Origin: Dreissena polymorpha
Lineage: Eukaryota; Mollusca; Bivalvia; Myida; Dreissenidae
Reading direction: 5' to 3'
NCBI RefSeq assembly: GCF_020536995.1
Contig: NC_068359.1
Span: forward strand, 125,458,314-125,522,313
Length of the DNA stretch: 64,000 nucleotides
A program made the position numbers and the translations under genes. Positions 61,262 through 64,000 of the stretch are shown here, one piece after another; positions within the stretch are counted from its first letter, which is position 1, and the number at the start of each line of letters is the position of its first letter. The notes beneath the pieces were generated by a model. It was not told the origin of the DNA. It ran no database searches and saw only the letters and a program-made list of their open reading frames with translations.

Positions 61262-61880
61262 CTTAAAAATAAAACATTAGACATTGAGCAATGGTATGCA
61301 ATAATTGAATTTATATTTATTTTACATGACACACCACTTGATTCATAACGAAATATATATTTAGTCTATGTGTTGTACAATGACTTATGATATTTGCAAC
61401 TTGTTGACAAAAGGACCTGCCTAGATAATGGTTTTAGGATTAGTTAAGGTGTTAACATAAATACTATATTTGGACACTTCTAAATGAACAAGTTCATCCC
61501 ACGGTCTATATTGGCTGATTGCTGAGGCCCAAGGACCGCTTTAATAAAAACCCGTTCGCATGTGTTGGTTTAATCATTTATTTAACAACTTAAACAAAAT
61601 TTTCCAAACCAGCTTTCTAAATCTTTGATTTAAATTGTTAGGAAAAAATTGTGAGGCGTAAGTCAAATAAATTACGTACTTAATTAAAGAAAACTGTTAC
61701 GGGAAAAAGCTAGACTTAAGTGATTTAAGCACTATGATTAAATCATTATAATGATTCTGTGTTGGTAAGACTCAATATCTGCACAGAGGGAGGCTTTCTT
61801 ACGATTTGACCTGGTGAGCTGTTGTTTGGAAGCATGTGATCCAGATTCAGTCTTTGCTTAGATATTGTCCAGATAAACAA

Positions 61881-62330
61881 GCAAATCCGTTGATATCCCC
61901 CGCCAATATGCTCCTGGACACAAAAGGGTTATATTTGACACTCAAAAAGCATTATTTTCAGGGTACAAAGGGCCATAACTCCGTTATTATCAGATGGTGT
62001 ACAATGCCATTTGGTGTGCATCATACTTTTATCCATATATATACTCATAGCAAGTTTCAATGAAACCCGCCAAAGCACTTCCAAGATATGGCTCCGGACA
62101 CACACAAAAAGCATTTTTTCCATATACAAAGAGCCATAACTCCGTTATTTACAGATGGTCTACAATGCCATTTGCCGTGCATCATCCTCTTATCCATATA
62201 TATTCTCATGCCAAGGTTCAATGAAATCCCCCAAAGCACTTCCAAGATATGGCTCCGGACGAACGAAAAGACGGAAGGACGGACGGACAATGCCAAAACA
62301 ATATCCCTCCGCCTATGGCGGGGATAACAA
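61881..62330 (+). mobile_element. Short element family E, copy 3, with internal duplication
   Basis: TATCCCCCGCCAATATGC to CCTATGGCGGGGATAAC. The central ~160 bp, around GGGCCATAACTCCGTTATTA, are present twice. Confidence 0.8.
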
Positions 62331-62339
62331 TCTGACCAA

Positions 62340-62660
62340 GTGGTTTCAAGACGGATTCATAAGTGTGGCATCTAGAGTGGTAAAAATGTTTATACAATGA
62401 GTTTACCTGTTAATCATGTTTTTAAACGTCCGTTACTAAAGTCGAAGTCGGCCTAAACAATGCCCGAAAAAACATTCGGACCAAGTTGATTTAAGATTGA
62501 ATAAAAATGTGGCATCAAAAGTGGTAACGTGCTAAAGGTGGGCGACGCAAACCACACACCGGGAACAGAACGACGACCGACGACGGATTTAGGGCGATCA
62601 CAATAGCTCGCCTTGTGCTCTTCGTCATTACACACTGCATGCTATGAACTCGCATTACTG
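62340..62660 (-). repeat. Dispersed repeat ending GAGCACAAGGCGAGCTATTG
   Basis: Common bivalve type with GTGATCGCCCTAAATCCGTC and a GTCGTCGGTCGTCG stretch on the minus strand. The 60-codon open frame is incidental. Confidence 0.55.
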
Positions 62661-63922
62661 ATATATTGCCAGTCACATTCACGCATATAACAATAAGCTA
62701 ACTGATGTATTGTAAAAATACTTAAATCAAGATTTAGTGTACACGTATGTATTTAAACATTTATTTGTTGAAAATGTATGTGTTACAGTCACAAAATATA
62801 ATATAAAATACTTGGAGACTTTTCAAACGCAACATTTTTTTTAAACTTATATATTTCTGTTATGAGTTAAGATTTTGAATTATCAATTTTAAATGTGATA
62901 ATTTGACATTTTTTCTGAGCAAGCTCACGATAAAATCGTTCATCCTTGATGATTGGACGCTTTATGTATAGTTTCGTCTTCTTGAACGTGGAAATAGTGA
63001 AGCGAAATTTTATAATTATTAATTTATTTCAATTTCATCCATTTAGGTGGGTTCTTTCAACAGGAAAACATAAAATTAATTAAAACAGAAGTCATGGTGG
63101 CCCTGGTATCGCTCACCTGAGTATAAGTAACGTTAAGCAAGTGTTTGTTAAAGTTGTTTTGTGAAAAGAAAGGGTTTATTGTTATATATATATGCTTTAT
63201 AAGGAGTTTTATGTGTGTTTATGCTTTTTAAAATAGACATTTGCTTCCCATTGCGACAAATGTTTATTTTGGAAAAAAGTGATAAAAGTGATACGATGAT
63301 AGTGATTTAATAATCAGCATAATCAGCAAAAGAACATGGAAATTTATTTCTTTACATGGAAATTTCTTTCTTTCACAAATTGAAGTCAAGCTTTGAGATC
63401 ATTAGATAAGCCCCAACATCTTAGGGTGTTATGCGGGATGACTTGTTTTTGCCAGAACAGCTTTAAATACCGAAAACAACTGTATTTTTTCAATAGATTG
63501 AGTGTTCTCTAAATAGTTTCGCATGATTAAATAGCATATGTTGAATTGGTATCATATATCAAAGTATATTATAATGAAGTAAATGAGTATGAGAATAGCT
63601 ACTAGAAATTCAACATTTATCTTCTTTTCAGGTACCAAACATCTGAAACTTAATCTTTCTCTTAGTTTAAATATAGAAGTAAACACACACAAGAAATTTG
63701 AAAATATTTCATAACGAAACAAATGTCAAACTATTTGGAATTTAAATGCACAAAACATCTCTAGAATAAATACTTTATTTTTGCAAAAACTAATTCCAAA
63801 ACTATTTAACCACACAGTTTCTGTGCCTCTTAAAAATGTGATTAATTGTTGTTTTTTATAACCAAATTGTTCACATTTTGAACAAAGTTTTTTTTAAACT
63901 ACCAGAACAATTTTAGACTCAC
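62661..63922. other. AT-rich DNA, probably 5' intron of the kinase gene
   Basis: Only a scrap of dispersed repeat near 63,090-63,125 (GGCCCTGGTATCGCTCACCT) is recognisable. The missing glycine-loop exon was not found. Confidence 0.4.
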
Positions 63923-63999
63923 CTTGCAATGATAATTCCAATTGAAACAACAATAAAACCTTTTAAAATCACAAATCTTTGATAATCACACACAAACTA
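63923..63999 (-). CDS. Possible transmembrane exon of the kinase gene (edge)
   Basis: Before a strong donor (CAAG|GTGAGT), one open frame reads RFVILKGFIVVSIGIIIA, a membrane-span-like stretch, and runs to the window edge. Its phase 2 does not join the 61,261 acceptor directly, so another exon, perhaps the glycine loop, would have to lie between. Low certainty. Confidence 0.25.
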
Positions 64000-64000
64000 C

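Noticed and set aside
1-64000. CRISPR arrays, operons or bacterial features
   Set aside because: Tandem repeats here are contiguous minisatellites without unique spacers, and the genes have spliceosomal introns.

Overview
The window is AT-rich, repeat-laden eukaryotic genomic DNA with long introns. Its dispersed repeats match families I know from bivalve molluscs: short terminal-inverted-repeat elements ending in AACCCATTTATGCCTAG, elements starting GAGCCTCGTTCTGG, and GACCTTGACC-rich repeats ending in GACAGACAGACCGA microsatellites. My best guess is a dreissenid mussel; this is recall plus inference, not a search result.

Three host genes can be reconstructed by following splice sites and reading-frame phase. 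(1) Plus strand, 16,691-30,462: a five-exon gene for a 509-residue secreted protein, made of a signal peptide and four divergent ~120-residue modules of a family I do not recognise. The modules share a core around 'STTGKVDISRWxVGEHVxRG'. A consensus TATA box lies 1.35 kb upstream. (2) Plus strand, 38,152-38,747: the last two exons of a Kazal-type inhibitor-like gene, with an in-frame TGA at the expected fourth cysteine. (3) Minus strand, 61,261 down to 45,061 and open at its 5' end: fourteen phase-compatible exons giving 807 residues. They encode a Pelle/IRAK/RLK-like kinase domain, then a RING-like cysteine cluster, then a caspase-like (C14) domain with an apparent His/Cys dyad, then an unrecognised C-terminal region. 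This kinase-RING-caspase chain is the most interesting object in the window. A possible membrane-spanning exon sits at the right edge.

Layout: 1-16 kb is intergenic, holding a 28-bp minisatellite, small inverted-repeat elements (one pair packed with AACCTAGGTT palindromes), GC-rich tandem DNA, and two inverted-repeat elements with a tRNA-like core. 16-30.5 kb is the modular secreted gene; its introns hold hairpin elements, a ~1 kb foldback element, minisatellites and a LINE fragment. 30.5-38 kb is a graveyard: nested small elements, two broken Ty3/gypsy fossils and a 5'-truncated LINE. 38-39 kb holds the Kazal exons. 39-45 kb is dispersed repeats and AT-rich DNA. 45-64 kb is the kinase/caspase-like gene, its introns filled with tandemly expanded repeats and one zinc-finger ORF.

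The three genes show no operon-like link. The first two encode secreted products and the third looks like a signalling or cell-death protein. A shared role in defence is possible but is inference only. Most of the remaining short open frames look like chance or repeat-derived ORFs.
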